Shown here: positions 26,572-35,849 of the stretch, piece after piece
Position numbering within the stretch: position 1 is the first letter of the stretch
Layout: each line of letters opens with the position of its first letter
Origin: an uncultured Pelagibacteraceae bacterium
GTDB taxonomy: Bacteria > Pseudomonadota > Alphaproteobacteria > Pelagibacterales > Pelagibacteraceae
Length of the DNA: 43,601 nucleotides
Reading direction: 5' to 3'
Assembly: GCA_902609645.1 (NCBI GenBank)
Contig: CACLSS010000006.1
Coordinates: forward strand, 1 to 43,601
Notes under the pieces: model-generated
The model's input: the letters and a program-made list of their open reading frames with translations, nothing else
The model's database searches: none
Told to the model about the DNA's origin: nothing
Translations under genes and position numbers: made by a program

Positions 26572-27487
26572 CACCAATTTTTTGTATAATCTTTGAAGAC
26601 ATCTCTGTTCCTTTTTGCAAACTTTCTTTGATTGATAAATTGTTAATTTGACCGTGTAAAAATCCAGCAGCAAAAAGATCACCTGCTCCTGTTAAATCTA
26701 TAATATTTAAATTTTTGTATATACCAAACTCAACAACTTCATCACCTCTAATTGCAACACTTCCTTTCTCACCACGTGTAATCACCATTAGTTTTCCTAT
26801 ACTTTTACCAAAAGTAATCACATCCTCAAAATTTTTAGCATCAATTAAAGATAAAATTTCCTGTTCATTAGCAAATGTAATATCTAGATAACTTTTTACT
26901 AAATTTAAAAAACTTAACTTATGTCTATCAACACAAAATTTATCCGAAAGTGACATAGCTGTTTTATTTGAGTTTTTTATAGCTTTTTCAAAAGCTTTTT
27001 TAGGATGTCCTTCATCCCAAAGATAGCCCTCAAAAAAAGTTATATCACTACCTTTAATCGCTTCTAAGTCAATATCTTTATCATTAATTCTTCCTGCTAT
27101 ACCCAGAAAAGTGCACATTGTCCTTTCAGAATCTGGGGTAATTAAAATTAAACAAGTTCCAGTAGGTATAGTTTCATTTTTTTTTGAATAAAAAAACTTT
27201 ACTCTTTCTTTTTGCAAACCATCCTCATATTTTTTTCCAAAATCATCATTATTAATTTTTCCAATAAACCCAACACTATTCTTTAGTTGTGAGAGACCAA
27301 CAATTGAATTAGCAACCGACCCACCCGATATTGTTTGGTCAATTTTTAACTTTGAAGTAAGAGTTTTAAACTCATTTTCATCAACTAATTTCATAGTGCT
27401 TTTTGTAAGGTTATTTTTTTTTAGAAAATCATCATCAACTTTACAAATCACATCTATAATTGCATTTCCTATTCCTAAAACTTTCAT
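26558..27487 (-). CDS. PfkB family kinase, probably adenosine kinase
   Basis: This is a ribokinase-fold sugar/nucleoside kinase of 309 residues. The N-terminal GIGNAIIDV, the hinge SGGSVANSIVGLSQL and the C-terminal signature IDLTGAGDLFAAGFLHG, with the catalytic Asp, are all present. The overall order resembles adenosine kinases of alphaproteobacteria (family annotation AdoK), with a TFANEQE segment, but substrate cannot be fixed from motifs. It lies one base downstream of nth and is last in the leftward dnaK cluster. Its stop lies inside the ArfA-like ORF on the other strand. Confidence 0.85.
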   Translation of the reverse strand: MKVLGIGNAIIDVICKVDDDFLKKNNLTKSTMKLVDENEFKTLTSKLKIDQTISGGSVANSIVGLSQLKNSVGFIGKINNDDFGKKYEDGLQKERVKFFYSKKNETIPTGTCLILITPDSERTMCTFLGIAGRINDKDIDLEAIKGSDITFFEGYLWDEGHPKKAFEKAIKNSNKTAMSLSDKFCVDRHKLSFLNLVKSYLDITFANEQEILSLIDAKNFEDVITFGKSIGKLMVITRGEKGSVAIRGDEVVEFGIYKNLNIIDLTGAGDLFAAGFLHGQINNLSIKESLQKGTEMSSKIIQKIGARLS

Positions 27488-27488
27488 A

Positions 27489-28142
27489 TTATGTCTTTTT
27501 TGTTTTTATTGGTTCTTTCCTTCCAGGATAACAAGTGGTACAGATTTTACAAGTAACACCGTAGCACTCTCTAGCTTTACAATACTCTCTTCCATAATAA
27601 ATAATTTGAAGATGAAGTTTACTCCATGATTTTTTAGGAAAAAGTCTTTTTAGATCTTTTTCAGTTTGGATTACATTCTTTCCATTTGTAAGTCCCCATC
27701 TTTGCGCTAATCGATGTATATGTGTATCAACTGGAAAAGCTGGTATTCCAAATTTTTGGGACATAATTACACTCGCAGTTTTATGTCCAACGCCATGAAG
27801 GTCCTCTAAATCTTTAAAATTTTTAGGTACTTTTCCTCCATGTTTATCAATTAATTGTTTTGATAAAAAATAAACGCTTTTAGCTTTATTTCTAAAAAGT
27901 CCTATACTTTTAATGAGTCTCTCGATTTTTTTTCTACCTAATTTAACAAAATGTTCTGGTTTATAATATTTTTTATAAATATCTTTTGTTACATTATTAA
28001 CGTTTAGATCTGTTGTTTGTGCCGAGAGAGCAACAGATATTAAAAGAGTAAAAGTGTTTTTATGTTTTAATGGAATTGGTGTTTTAGGGTAAATTTTATT
28101 TAAAATTTTTAAAATTTTTTTTGCTCTATTCTTTTGGCTCAT
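27489..28142 (-). CDS. nth: Endonuclease III (DNA glycosylase/AP lyase)
   Basis: Nth excises oxidised pyrimidines and cuts the abasic site. It has the helix-hairpin-helix DLHGVGHKTASVIM, with the catalytic Lys, followed by FPVDTHIHRLAQRWGL with the catalytic Asp. The C-terminus carries CKARECYGVTCKICTTC in place of the usual C-x6-C-x2-C-x5-C iron-sulphur loop. Length and first, third and fourth Cys align, but the second Cys is Gly and extra Cys occur two residues earlier and in the last interval. The cluster may therefore be bound with altered spacing. It has 217 residues. Confidence 0.93.
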   Translation of the reverse strand: MSQKNRAKKILKILNKIYPKTPIPLKHKNTFTLLISVALSAQTTDLNVNNVTKDIYKKYYKPEHFVKLGRKKIERLIKSIGLFRNKAKSVYFLSKQLIDKHGGKVPKNFKDLEDLHGVGHKTASVIMSQKFGIPAFPVDTHIHRLAQRWGLTNGKNVIQTEKDLKRLFPKKSWSKLHLQIIYYGREYCKARECYGVTCKICTTCYPGRKEPIKTKKT

Positions 28143-28152
28143 TGTCCTAAAT

Positions 28153-28929
28153 TTAATTAAAATTTAAAACATTTTTCATTGAGTATAAACCTGGTTTTTT
28201 ATTTATTAACCATTTTGCTGCAGAAAGAGCACCCTCAGAATACAGAGCCCTATCGAAAGCTTCGTGATTTAAAGTAATAATTTCTTTTCCACTAGAAAAT
28301 TTTACCTCATGTTCGCCAATAACTTTCCCTTTTCTAAGAGAGTTAAAATTAATTTTTTTAGAATAAGGAAAAGACTTTTTATTTAAATGTTTTGTTCCTA
28401 TATTTTTGCTTAGATCAATATTTTTACCAACGGCTATTCCTTTCCCTAGCATAAAAGCAGTCCCTGAAGGGTGATCTTTTTTATTTTTGTGATGAGTCTC
28501 ATTGATTTTACTTAAAAATTTATCACCAAGAGATCTTGCGGCAATTTCGGTTAAATAAACTAATAAATTTATACCTAAGCTCATATTTCCTGCTTTTAGT
28601 ATAGGTATTTTTTTAGAATATTTTTTTATCAAAATCTCCTCTTTTTTGGAAAAACCAGTTGTACCAATTACGACTTTTGTTTTTAATTCTGACGCAATTT
28701 TAAGAACTTCTAAAGTACACTTAGGAACTGTAAAATCTATAATTACGTTTGTTTTTTTAAATGCATCTTTCGAGTTAAGTGAGGGTCTAAGACCAAATAT
28801 TTTTTTGTTTATTTTTCTATTTTCAGTAATTGAAACAATTTTAAAATCTCGAGATCTTTTTGAGGATTTAATTAGTTGTTTCCCCATTCTACCCAAACAT
28901 CCAGTTATTGATAAGTTAATTTTTTTCAT
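28153..28929 (-). CDS. dapB: 4-hydroxy-tetrahydrodipicolinate reductase
   Basis: DapB reduces the DapA product in the lysine and diaminopimelate pathway using NAD(P)H. The N-terminal Rossmann motif is SITGCLGRMGKQLI. VIGTTGF and the catalytic THHKNKKDHPSGTAFMLG are intact (His-His and Lys of the active site, K-x-D-x-PSGTA). It has 258 residues. It begins directly after the dnaJ stop with no gap, so it is co-transcribed with the chaperone genes, a linkage seen in other alphaproteobacteria. Confidence 0.95.
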   Translation of the reverse strand: MKKINLSITGCLGRMGKQLIKSSKRSRDFKIVSITENRKINKKIFGLRPSLNSKDAFKKTNVIIDFTVPKCTLEVLKIASELKTKVVIGTTGFSKKEEILIKKYSKKIPILKAGNMSLGINLLVYLTEIAARSLGDKFLSKINETHHKNKKDHPSGTAFMLGKGIAVGKNIDLSKNIGTKHLNKKSFPYSKKINFNSLRKGKVIGEHEVKFSSGKEIITLNHEAFDRALYSEGALSAAKWLINKKPGLYSMKNVLNFN

Positions 28930-30063
28930 TTACTGTTTCCAAAATTTTTTTGCTTTGTCAAAGAAATTTTTTATTAAAGGATTAGATTTATTGTCCTCTA
29001 AATTTTTAAACTCTGAAAGGATCTCCTTTTGTCTTTTTGTTAAAGATGTAGGAACCTCAGTAACAACTCTAATATATAAATCTCCAAATAGATTTCTTTT
29101 AAGTATAGGCATACCTTTGCCTCTAAGTCTTAACTGTTTTCCACTTTGAGTTCCAGAAGGAATTTTAATTTTAGTCTTACCTCCATCGATAGATGGCACT
29201 TCTACAGTTACACCTAATGCTGCATCTGCAAAAGAGACTGGCAGCTCATAAAACAGATTTTCTTCAGATCTTTTAAAAATATCATGTGGTTCCACTGAAA
29301 CAAATAAATATAAATCACCATTTGACCCACCTTTTGTTCCTGCTTCACCTTTTCCTGCAATTCTAATTCTCGTTCCATCATCAACCCCTTTTGGAATTTT
29401 AACAGAAACATTCTCATTAGATTGTGTTTTTCCAACCCCTCCACAATTATTGCATGGACTGTCTATTTTTTCTCCTTCCCCGCTACACTCAGGACAAGTT
29501 TGTTGGATAGTAAAGAAACCCTGATTAGATCTCACTTTACCTTGGCCACTACAATAATTACATGCAGAAGGTTTAGAGCCTGGTTTAGCACCGCTACCTG
29601 AACAAGTTTTACATTTTTTATAAGTTGTATAATTTATTTTTTCTTCTTTTCCTGTGAAAGCGTCATTTAAATCTATGGAAACATCATATCTTAAATCATT
29701 ACCCCTATAATTTCTTCTGCCTCTTCTTGATTGTCCAGAACTTCCAAATCCAAAATCACTAAAAACATCTTCAAAAATATCAGAAAAGGACGAAGAAAAA
29801 TCAAAATTACCAAAACCACTCTGACCTGTTCCCCCGCCTTGAAAAGCAGCATGACCAAATTGGTCGTAATTTGCTTTTCTCTTATCATCTGAAAGAATGT
29901 GATATGCTTCACTTCCTTCTTTAAACTTTTCCTCTGCTCCTTTATCACCTTTATTTTTATCTGGATGATATTTAAGTGCTAATTTTCTGTATGCTTTTTT
30001 TATTTCTTCTTTGCTAGCGGTTTTTGTGATTCCTAAGACCTCATAATAATCTCTTTTTGCCAT
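28930..30063 (-). CDS. dnaJ: Chaperone DnaJ
   Basis: DnaJ is a type I Hsp40 co-chaperone of DnaK with all regions in order: J domain (residues 1-70, HPD in [11 protein letters not shown]), a Gly/Phe-rich segment (about 72-115), four zinc-binding CxxCxGxG repeats ([32 protein letters not shown]), and two C-terminal substrate domains. It has 377 residues. An AGGAG ribosome site lies at 30074-30078, 10 bp upstream of the ATG, and partly falls inside the small inverted repeat GAGAAA/TTTCTC (30064-30076), which could mask it at low temperature. dnaK ends 26 bp upstream. Confidence 0.97.
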   Translation of the reverse strand: MAKRDYYEVLGITKTASKEEIKKAYRKLALKYHPDKNKGDKGAEEKFKEGSEAYHILSDDKRKANYDQFGHAAFQGGGTGQSGFGNFDFSSSFSDIFEDVFSDFGFGSSGQSRRGRRNYRGNDLRYDVSIDLNDAFTGKEEKINYTTYKKCKTCSGSGAKPGSKPSACNYCSGQGKVRSNQGFFTIQQTCPECSGEGEKIDSPCNNCGGVGKTQSNENVSVKIPKGVDDGTRIRIAGKGEAGTKGGSNGDLYLFVSVEPHDIFKRSEENLFYELPVSFADAALGVTVEVPSIDGGKTKIKIPSGTQSGKQLRLRGKGMPILKRNLFGDLYIRVVTEVPTSLTKRQKEILSEFKNLEDNKSNPLIKNFFDKAKKFWKQ

Positions 30064-30089
30064 GAGAAAATTTCTCCTGTTTATTAGTC

Positions 30090-32015
30090 TTAGGCTCTTT
30101 TTTCTTTATCTTCTTTTGAGTCTACAACTTCTGCATCAACGACGTTGTCTTTTTCCTTGTTGTCTTTTTTATCATTATCGTTATTTCCACCAGTTTTATC
30201 AGCAGGTTTTTGTTGGCTTTTATAAACTGCTTCACCTAATTTCATTGAAGCCTGGATCAATGACTGCGTTTTCTTTTTAACTTCTTCAGTATCTGTGCCT
30301 TTCAATGCATTTCTTAAATCTGATATAGCCGTTTCGATAGCTTTTTTATCAGCATCAGAAATTTTACTACCATGTTCCTTAAGATTTTTCTCAGTCGAAT
30401 GGATTATAGTATCAGCCTGATTCCTTGAGTCTACCGAGTCCCTTTTCTTTTTGTCTGACTCTTTATTCGCTTCTGCGTCTTTAACCATATTTTTAATATC
30501 TTCATCAGATAAACCACCCGAAGCTTGAATTTGGATTTTTTGTTCTTTTCCAGTCCCTTTATCTTTTGCGGATACGCTTACAATACCATTTGCATCAATG
30601 TCAAAAGTCACCTCAATTTGTGGAACTCCCCTTGGTGCTGGTGCGATACCCACTAATTCAAAATTTCCAAGAATTTTATTATCTGTCGCCATCTCCCTTT
30701 CTCCTTGAAGGACCCTTATAGATACTGCAGGCTGGTTATCCTCGGCTGTTGAGAAAACCTGGCTTTTTTTGGTTGGTATTGTTGTATTTTTATCGATTAG
30801 TTTTGTTGAAACACCACCCAAAGTTTCTATTCCCAAAGATAATGGAGTTACGTCTAAAAGCAGAACATCTTTTACATCACCTTGTAATACTCCTGCTTGA
30901 ATTGCAGCACCCATTGCAACTACTTCGTCTGGGTTAACACTTTTATTTGGATCTTTTCCAAAAAAATTTTTAACTGTTTCAACAATTTTAGGCATTCTAG
31001 TCATACCTCCGACTAAAACCACTTCATCTATTTCAGCTGCAGAAAAACCTGAGTCCTTTAATGCAGTCTTGCAAGGCTCTAATGTTCTATCTACCAAGTT
31101 CTCAACAAGGGCCTCAAGTTTAGCTCTAGTGAATTTTAAATTTATGTGCTTAGGACCTGTCTTATCTGCTGTAATGAAAGGAAGATTAATTTCAGTTTGT
31201 GTAGCAGAAGACAATTCTATTTTAGCTTTCTCAGCTGCTTCTTTTAATCTTTGTAATGCTAACTTGTCTCCCTTTAAATCAATTCCGTTATCTTTTTTAA
31301 ATTCAGAAACTAGGTAATCTACAATAGTATCGTCAAAATCTTCACCACCCAAAAATGTATCACCATTAGTTGATTTTACTTCAAATACACCATCACCAAT
31401 TTCCAAGATAGATACATCAAAAGTACCACCCCCCAGATCATAAACAGCAATTTTTTTTCCGCCTTTTTTATCTAAACCATAAGCTAAAGACGCAGCAGTT
31501 GGTTCATTTATAATTCTCAAAACTTCCAAGCCAGCTATCTTACCCGCATCTTTCGTTGCTTGTCTCTGTGCATCATTAAAATATGCGGGAACGGTTATAA
31601 CCGCTTTTGTTACCGGTTGCCCTAAATGTTTTTCTGCAGTCTCTTTCATTTTTTGAAGAATAAAAGCTGATATTTGTGAAGGTGAATATTTTTTTCCCTT
31701 TGCTTCAATCCATGCATCATTTTTATCAGATTTAATAATTTTAAAAGGAACTTTTTCAACATCCTTTTTAACAGAATTGTCGTCAAAGGTTCTTCCAATT
31801 AACCTCTTAGCTGCAAAGATTGTGTCATTTGGATTTGTTACGGCTTGTCTCTTAGCAGGTTGTCCAACAAGTTTTTCATCTTTTTCAAGAAAAGCTACTA
31901 CTGATGGGGTTGTTCTTTGACCCTCAGCGTTTTCAATTACTTTAGCTTGTTTGCCGTCCATAATTGAAACACAAGAATTCGTCGTACCTAAATCTATTCC
32001 TATCACTCTACTCAT
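30090..32015 (-). CDS. dnaK: Chaperone DnaK (Hsp70)
   Basis: DnaK is an ATP-driven protein-folding chaperone of 641 residues. The nucleotide-binding domain starts [16 protein letters not shown] and contains [31 protein letters not shown] and [13 protein letters not shown]. The linker [13 protein letters not shown] leads to the substrate-binding domain. The lid is followed by a charged Asp/Lys/Asn tail ([13 protein letters not shown] and onwards). The typical Gram-negative gap after residue 80 is present as extra sequence. It is downstream of grpE (48 bp) with a heat-shock-like promoter between. Confidence 0.98.
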   Translation of the reverse strand: MSRVIGIDLGTTNSCVSIMDGKQAKVIENAEGQRTTPSVVAFLEKDEKLVGQPAKRQAVTNPNDTIFAAKRLIGRTFDDNSVKKDVEKVPFKIIKSDKNDAWIEAKGKKYSPSQISAFILQKMKETAEKHLGQPVTKAVITVPAYFNDAQRQATKDAGKIAGLEVLRIINEPTAASLAYGLDKKGGKKIAVYDLGGGTFDVSILEIGDGVFEVKSTNGDTFLGGEDFDDTIVDYLVSEFKKDNGIDLKGDKLALQRLKEAAEKAKIELSSATQTEINLPFITADKTGPKHINLKFTRAKLEALVENLVDRTLEPCKTALKDSGFSAAEIDEVVLVGGMTRMPKIVETVKNFFGKDPNKSVNPDEVVAMGAAIQAGVLQGDVKDVLLLDVTPLSLGIETLGGVSTKLIDKNTTIPTKKSQVFSTAEDNQPAVSIRVLQGEREMATDNKILGNFELVGIAPAPRGVPQIEVTFDIDANGIVSVSAKDKGTGKEQKIQIQASGGLSDEDIKNMVKDAEANKESDKKKRDSVDSRNQADTIIHSTEKNLKEHGSKISDADKKAIETAISDLRNALKGTDTEEVKKKTQSLIQASMKLGEAVYKSQQKPADKTGGNNDNDKKDNKEKDNVVDAEVVDSKEDKEKRA

Positions 32016-32025
32016 AATAACTGTT

Positions 32026-32053
32026 ATATGGGTGTTTTTTTTTAGTCTACAAG
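32026..32053 (-). promoter_or_regulatory. Candidate heat-shock sigma (RpoH-type) promoter for dnaK
   Basis: On the minus strand, CTTGTAG (32047-32053) and CCCATAT (32026-32032) are separated by 14 bp, close to the sigma-32 consensus CTTGAAA-N13/14-CCCATnT. It falls in the 48 bp between grpE and dnaK. Ten bases separate the -10 element from the dnaK ATG, so the transcript would have at most a few leader bases and no Shine-Dalgarno is seen. Confidence 0.6.
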
Positions 32054-32063
32054 ATGAAAATTG

Positions 32064-32639
32064 TTATTTTTTTTCAGTATTTTCAGGTTTTTTTTCCTCA
32101 TTTTGAGCTTTTTTTTTGGAAACAGCCACTAAAGATGCCCTTAATAACCTATTACCAAACATGTAACCTGGCAACATTTCTTGTACAATTGTCCCAGGTT
32201 CGACTTTGTCATCTTCCATTTCAGTCATTGCCTGGTGAAAATTAGGATCAAATTTTTTGTTTTTTGTGTCAATTTTTTCGATTTTGTTCTTTTTAAAAAT
32301 CGAAATTAAATCTTTTTCAATAATTTGAATATTACCCAAAAACTTATCTAGATCCTTATTGCCTTTTAAACTGGTGTCGTTTTTAATCGAAATATATGCT
32401 CTTTGTAAATTATCAAGTATAACCAAATTTTCCTTAGCAAAATTAAAACCCCCAAACTCTAAAGCTTCTTGAATATCTTTTTCAAATCTTTTTCTTTGAT
32501 TATCTATTTCAGCTAAAGATCTTAGTAATTTTTCTTCTGTATCTTTAAGCTTTTCTTCTAAAGTTAATTCTTTTTTCACATCTTTTTTAGCAGGATCGCT
32601 TTTCTTCTCTATGTTATCTTCCTTATTTAAATCGGTCAT
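32064..32639 (-). CDS. grpE: Nucleotide exchange factor GrpE
   Basis: GrpE exchanges ADP on DnaK. It has a charged N-terminal segment and a long coiled coil (about residues 25-80, EEKLKDTEEKLLRSLAEIDN) that includes the family RKRFEKDIQEA. The C-terminal beta domain contains FDPNFHQAMTEMEDD and GTIVQEMLPGYMFGNRLLRA, the GrpE signature, with a Lys-rich end. It has 191 residues. It lies directly upstream of dnaK on the same strand, an arrangement common where both share heat-shock control. Confidence 0.96.
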   Translation of the reverse strand: MTDLNKEDNIEKKSDPAKKDVKKELTLEEKLKDTEEKLLRSLAEIDNQRKRFEKDIQEALEFGGFNFAKENLVILDNLQRAYISIKNDTSLKGNKDLDKFLGNIQIIEKDLISIFKKNKIEKIDTKNKKFDPNFHQAMTEMEDDKVEPGTIVQEMLPGYMFGNRLLRASLVAVSKKKAQNEEKKPENTEKK

Positions 32640-32646
32640 AAATTGT

Positions 32647-32674
32647 ATATAGTGATGAAATATCTTATTTCCAG
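32647..32674 (-). promoter_or_regulatory. Weak candidate RpoH-type promoter for grpE
   Basis: CTGGAAA (32668-32674, minus strand) is followed after 15 bp by CTATAT (32647-32652), ending 7 bp before the grpE ATG. It lies within the 40 bp between grpE and rdgB. The match is poorer than that for dnaK and could be chance. Confidence 0.3.
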
Positions 32675-32679
32675 ATCAT

Positions 32680-33270
32680 ATGCAAAAAATTGATAAAATA
32701 TTGGTAGGAACACATAATAAAGGAAAATTTATTGAAATAAGCGATTTATTACCAAAAAAAATTAAAAAAATATCTCCGGTAGATTTAGGTATTAAAAGCC
32801 CAATCGAAAATGGTAAAACTTTCAAGGATAATTCAGAGATAAAAGCAGAATTCTTTTGTAAAAATTCAAACTTAGTAACTTTATCAGATGACTCTGGGCT
32901 TGAAGTTGATGCTTTGAATGGAGAACCTGGAATTCTTTCATCTCGATTTGCAGAAGATTTAGGTGGATTTCAAAATGCGATGAAAAAGATTTTAGAAAAA
33001 ATTAAAAAAATTAATAAAGGCGCAAAAGCCCAATTTATAAGTAGTTTAACAATTCAGTGGCCGAATGGAAAAAAAATAACTAAGATAGGTGTCATTAGAG
33101 GTAGCTTAACTGACATAAGAGGAAAAAATGGATTTGGATATGATCCAATTTTTATACCAGAGGGACATTCAAAAACATTTGCTGAAATGAACTATAAGGA
33201 AAAGTTGAAAATTGACCACAGACAAATAGCCTACAAAAAATTATATAATAAAATTAAAGTTTATTTTTGA
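32680..33270 (+). CDS. rdgB: Non-canonical purine NTP pyrophosphatase (RdgB/HAM1)
   Basis: RdgB removes dITP, dXTP and ITP from the nucleotide pool. Motifs are LVGTHNKGKFIEI at the N-terminus, LSDDSGLEVDALNGEPGILS with the catalytic acidic residues and specificity region, and NGFGYDPIFIPEGHSKTFAEM. It has 196 residues. It diverges from grpE and its 3' end overlaps the convergent LpoA-like gene by 17 bp. Confidence 0.95.
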   Translation: MQKIDKILVGTHNKGKFIEISDLLPKKIKKISPVDLGIKSPIENGKTFKDNSEIKAEFFCKNSNLVTLSDDSGLEVDALNGEPGILSSRFAEDLGGFQNAMKKILEKIKKINKGAKAQFISSLTIQWPNGKKITKIGVIRGSLTDIRGKNGFGYDPIFIPEGHSKTFAEMNYKEKLKIDHRQIAYKKLYNKIKVYF

Positions 33271-34417
33271 TAAACTTGTTTTCCTCTAATGTATATATTT
33301 CAAGAGTTTGAATAACTTTATTCTCAAATATTTTAAAATTTCCAATTTTTCCTTTTATTTCATTTTTAATATTAAAATCATTAACAGATCTTATTGGATT
33401 TTCATTCTTCCATAGATAATAAATTAAACCAAGAATATCGTAGGATATAATTGAAATTTCATTTGGATAGTAACCATAAGTTTTAAAGAATTTTTTATTA
33501 AATGATATATAATTTTTTAAATTAATAGATGGAAAATAAAATTTTTTGATTGATGTTTCTGTTAAAATACTGTCATCAAACCATTGATTTGCAGTTATTA
33601 TCAAAATATTTTTTTCTGTTACATCTGTATATTCTAAAGATGTTAAAACACTTTTTAATCCATCATCAAAATCAATTATAATTACTGAATCAAAATTTAC
33701 ATTCCCAAGCGTATATTTTTGTTTTAATTGATTAAGTTCCCTAACATCTTTCGGTAAATCAGATTTTTCTAGAATCTTAATTCTCGCTTCTAAATTTATT
33801 TTTCTTTGTTTGTAATTCGTAAGCTTTTCGATCTGTCCAGTTAAAACTTCAGAATCTTTACTATATTTAAAAATTCTAGAATTATTAAAACCTATTTGTT
33901 TAATTTTTTTTCCAATATGTTTTGAATTTTTATCATCTGGATAAAGAATAACTGTTTTTTTCTTTTCTTGTTTCTCGATAAATTTTTTAATAGCTAATAG
34001 TTGAGATTCTAAATTTATTCCCATCATGATAATATTTTTTTGAATAATTGAATTCATGTTTGATAATGATAGAAAAACTAAATCATCAAATTCCTTCAAG
34101 TCGTTTACAAATTTTGAATCTACAGGACCAATAACAATTTTTACACCTTGACTCTGAAAATCTTTACACGCACTTAATATTTTTTCTTTTTTTGATCCAG
34201 AGTCTTTTGGATAAATTTTTATAGAATTATCATTTATATCATGTAACGCTAAATTTATGGAGTAAAGAATTGTTTCACCAATAAATTTTAGTTCCCCAGA
34301 AAAGGGAGCCAGCACTCCAATTTTAAGGATATCTTTATTATTGTTCTCAATAGCAAAAACAAAACTATTAAAAGTAATCAATAAATAAGATAAAAATATA
34401 CTTAAAGTTTTTTTCAT
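33254..34417 (-). CDS. Periplasmic LpoA-like / type 1 periplasmic-binding-fold protein
   Basis: This protein has an N-terminal signal peptide (residues about 1-22, ending FVFA) and then a type 1 periplasmic-binding fold of about 365 residues. LKIGVLAPFSGELKFIGETI opens the first lobe, KIVIGPVDSKFVNDLK follows, and the C-terminal lobe has ISIISYDILGLIYYL. Proteins of this type directly upstream of and divergent from rsmI are the alphaproteobacterial counterparts of LpoA (penicillin-binding protein activator), but a solute-binding role is not excluded. It has 387 residues. Only 5 bp separate its start from the divergent rsmI start. Confidence 0.75.
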   Translation of the reverse strand: MKKTLSIFLSYLLITFNSFVFAIENNNKDILKIGVLAPFSGELKFIGETILYSINLALHDINDNSIKIYPKDSGSKKEKILSACKDFQSQGVKIVIGPVDSKFVNDLKEFDDLVFLSLSNMNSIIQKNIIMMGINLESQLLAIKKFIEKQEKKKTVILYPDDKNSKHIGKKIKQIGFNNSRIFKYSKDSEVLTGQIEKLTNYKQRKINLEARIKILEKSDLPKDVRELNQLKQKYTLGNVNFDSVIIIDFDDGLKSVLTSLEYTDVTEKNILIITANQWFDDSILTETSIKKFYFPSINLKNYISFNKKFFKTYGYYPNEISIISYDILGLIYYLWKNENPIRSVNDFNIKNEIKGKIGNFKIFENKVIQTLEIYTLEENKFIKNKL

Positions 34418-34422
34418 ATTTT

Positions 34423-35262
34423 ATGAACAATTTTTTATCAGGTTTATACATTGTTTCAACACCAATAGGAAACTTGGAGGATATAACATTACGAGCATTA
34501 AATGTGTTAAAAAATTCAGATAAAATTCTTTGTGAAGATACAAGAAGATCTATCAAATTACTTAATCACTATAAAATTAGTAAGCAATTAGTTTCTAATC
34601 ATAAATTTAATGAAAAAAAAACAGCCTCTAAAATTATTCAAGATATAAAAAGTGGCCAAGTGGTTTCGATGATTTCAGATGCTGGGACGCCAACAATTTC
34701 AGATCCGGGATTAGTTTTAATAACTGAATGTATAAAAAACAAAGTAAAAATATTTCCAGTACCTGGAGTTTCTGCGACAACGACTGCCATGTCAGTTTCA
34801 GGGTTTCAAGATCAATACATTTACTATGGTTTTTTATCAAAAAAACAGACTGTAATTGAAAAAGAGCTAAAAAAATTAAAAGAATGTAAGTTCAATTTAC
34901 TATTTTTTATACCCGCCATAAAAATAAATTTTTATATAAAACTTTTCAAAAAATACCTGCATGAAAGAAAAGTTTTCATTGGGAGGGAAATGACGAAAAT
35001 TCATGAAACTTTTTACAGACATAATTTAGATAAATTTCCTGGTTTTAAAGAAAACTTAAAAGGCGAACTTACAGTTGTAATTTCTGGGAAAAGTGAAAAT
35101 TATGATAATGAAACAGTTATCAACACAAAACAATTGAACAGTGAAATTAAACAATATTTGAAAAAGTATAGCGTGAAAGATGTGGTTAACTTGATTTCAC
35201 AAAAAAATAATTTATCTAAAAAAAAAATTTATGATATTTGTTTAAAAATAAAAAAAACATGA
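34423..35262 (+). CDS. rsmI: 16S rRNA (cytidine-2'-O)-methyltransferase RsmI
   Basis: RsmI methylates the ribose of C1402 of 16S rRNA using SAM. The tetrapyrrole-methylase fold is shown by YIVSTPIGNLEDITLRAL, ILCEDTRRSIKLL, MISDAGTPTISDPG and VPGVSATTTAMSVSG, all diagnostic for RsmI. It has 279 residues. The usual downstream yraN is absent, and the BON lipoprotein gene begins at an ATG that overlaps the rsmI stop (ATGA). Confidence 0.96.
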   Translation: MNNFLSGLYIVSTPIGNLEDITLRALNVLKNSDKILCEDTRRSIKLLNHYKISKQLVSNHKFNEKKTASKIIQDIKSGQVVSMISDAGTPTISDPGLVLITECIKNKVKIFPVPGVSATTTAMSVSGFQDQYIYYGFLSKKQTVIEKELKKLKECKFNLLFFIPAIKINFYIKLFKKYLHERKVFIGREMTKIHETFYRHNLDKFPGFKENLKGELTVVISGKSENYDNETVINTKQLNSEIKQYLKKYSVKDVVNLISQKNNLSKKKIYDICLKIKKT

Positions 35263-35849
35263 AAAATATTTTTTTTATTTTACTTTTAGCATTACTAACA
35301 TTTTCTTGTGTTGGTACATCCTCTGTTGGAATTTTTGGCTCAGGTGTAAGTATAGCTTACGATCCAAGAACTGTTGGTATGCAAATTGATGACTCAATAA
35401 TGCAAAAAAACTTAATTGGAAGATTAACATTAACTGATAAAAAATATATTATTAGTATAAGCGCAAAAGTATTAGATGGAAATATTTACTTATCCGGAAA
35501 AGTTGATGAACCAGAGGAAAAATTAAAAATCATTAAAATGGCTTGGGAAACTAAAGGAGCAAGATCAGTTCAAAGTACAGTTACGATCAAGGGAAATAAT
35601 AATTTTAAAAGCACTGCAAAGGATATTCTCATAACCTCGCAGTTAAGAACTGCGCTTATATTTAATAAATTAACCAAAGCAACAAACTACACAATAGATA
35701 CAATAAACGGCAAAATCTATATTTTTGGAATAGCGATGACAAAAAAAGAAAAGGAAAAAGTTATTTCAGAAGCCGATCAAATACATGGAGTTAAAGATGT
35801 AATTCCTAGTATCTACTTGGTCGAGGAATTAAGTAGAAATAAAAACTAA
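35259..35849 (+). CDS. BON-domain lipoprotein
   Basis: This is a secreted protein with an N-terminal hydrophobic signal and a probable lipid-attachment Cys (LLTFSCVG, lipobox not ideal), followed by two BON domains (roughly residues 40-108 and 115-190). GNIYLSGKVDEPEEKLKIIK and GKIYIFGIAMTKKEKEKVIS are the two conserved strand-helix cores. It resembles the OsmY/YraP/DolP group, outer-membrane or periplasmic proteins linked to envelope integrity. I chose the ATG at 35259 (196 residues), overlapping the rsmI stop, over one at 35238. It overlaps maeB by 4 bp convergently. Confidence 0.85.
   Translation: MKNIFFILLLALLTFSCVGTSSVGIFGSGVSIAYDPRTVGMQIDDSIMQKNLIGRLTLTDKKYIISISAKVLDGNIYLSGKVDEPEEKLKIIKMAWETKGARSVQSTVTIKGNNNFKSTAKDILITSQLRTALIFNKLTKATNYTIDTINGKIYIFGIAMTKKEKEKVISEADQIHGVKDVIPSIYLVEELSRNKN

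Noticed and set aside
26773-26778. CACGTG in the adenosine kinase gene as a third parS
   Set aside because: The flanks are CAC...TAA-like and lack the TTT/AAA arms; only the six-base core matches. The same holds for CACGTG at 36194-36199 in maeB.
29214-29948. Open frames overlapping dnaJ in a shifted frame on the same strand
   Set aside because: The dnaJ frame is complete with all domains; these alternative frames have no family motif and arise from low GC and repetitive Gly codons.
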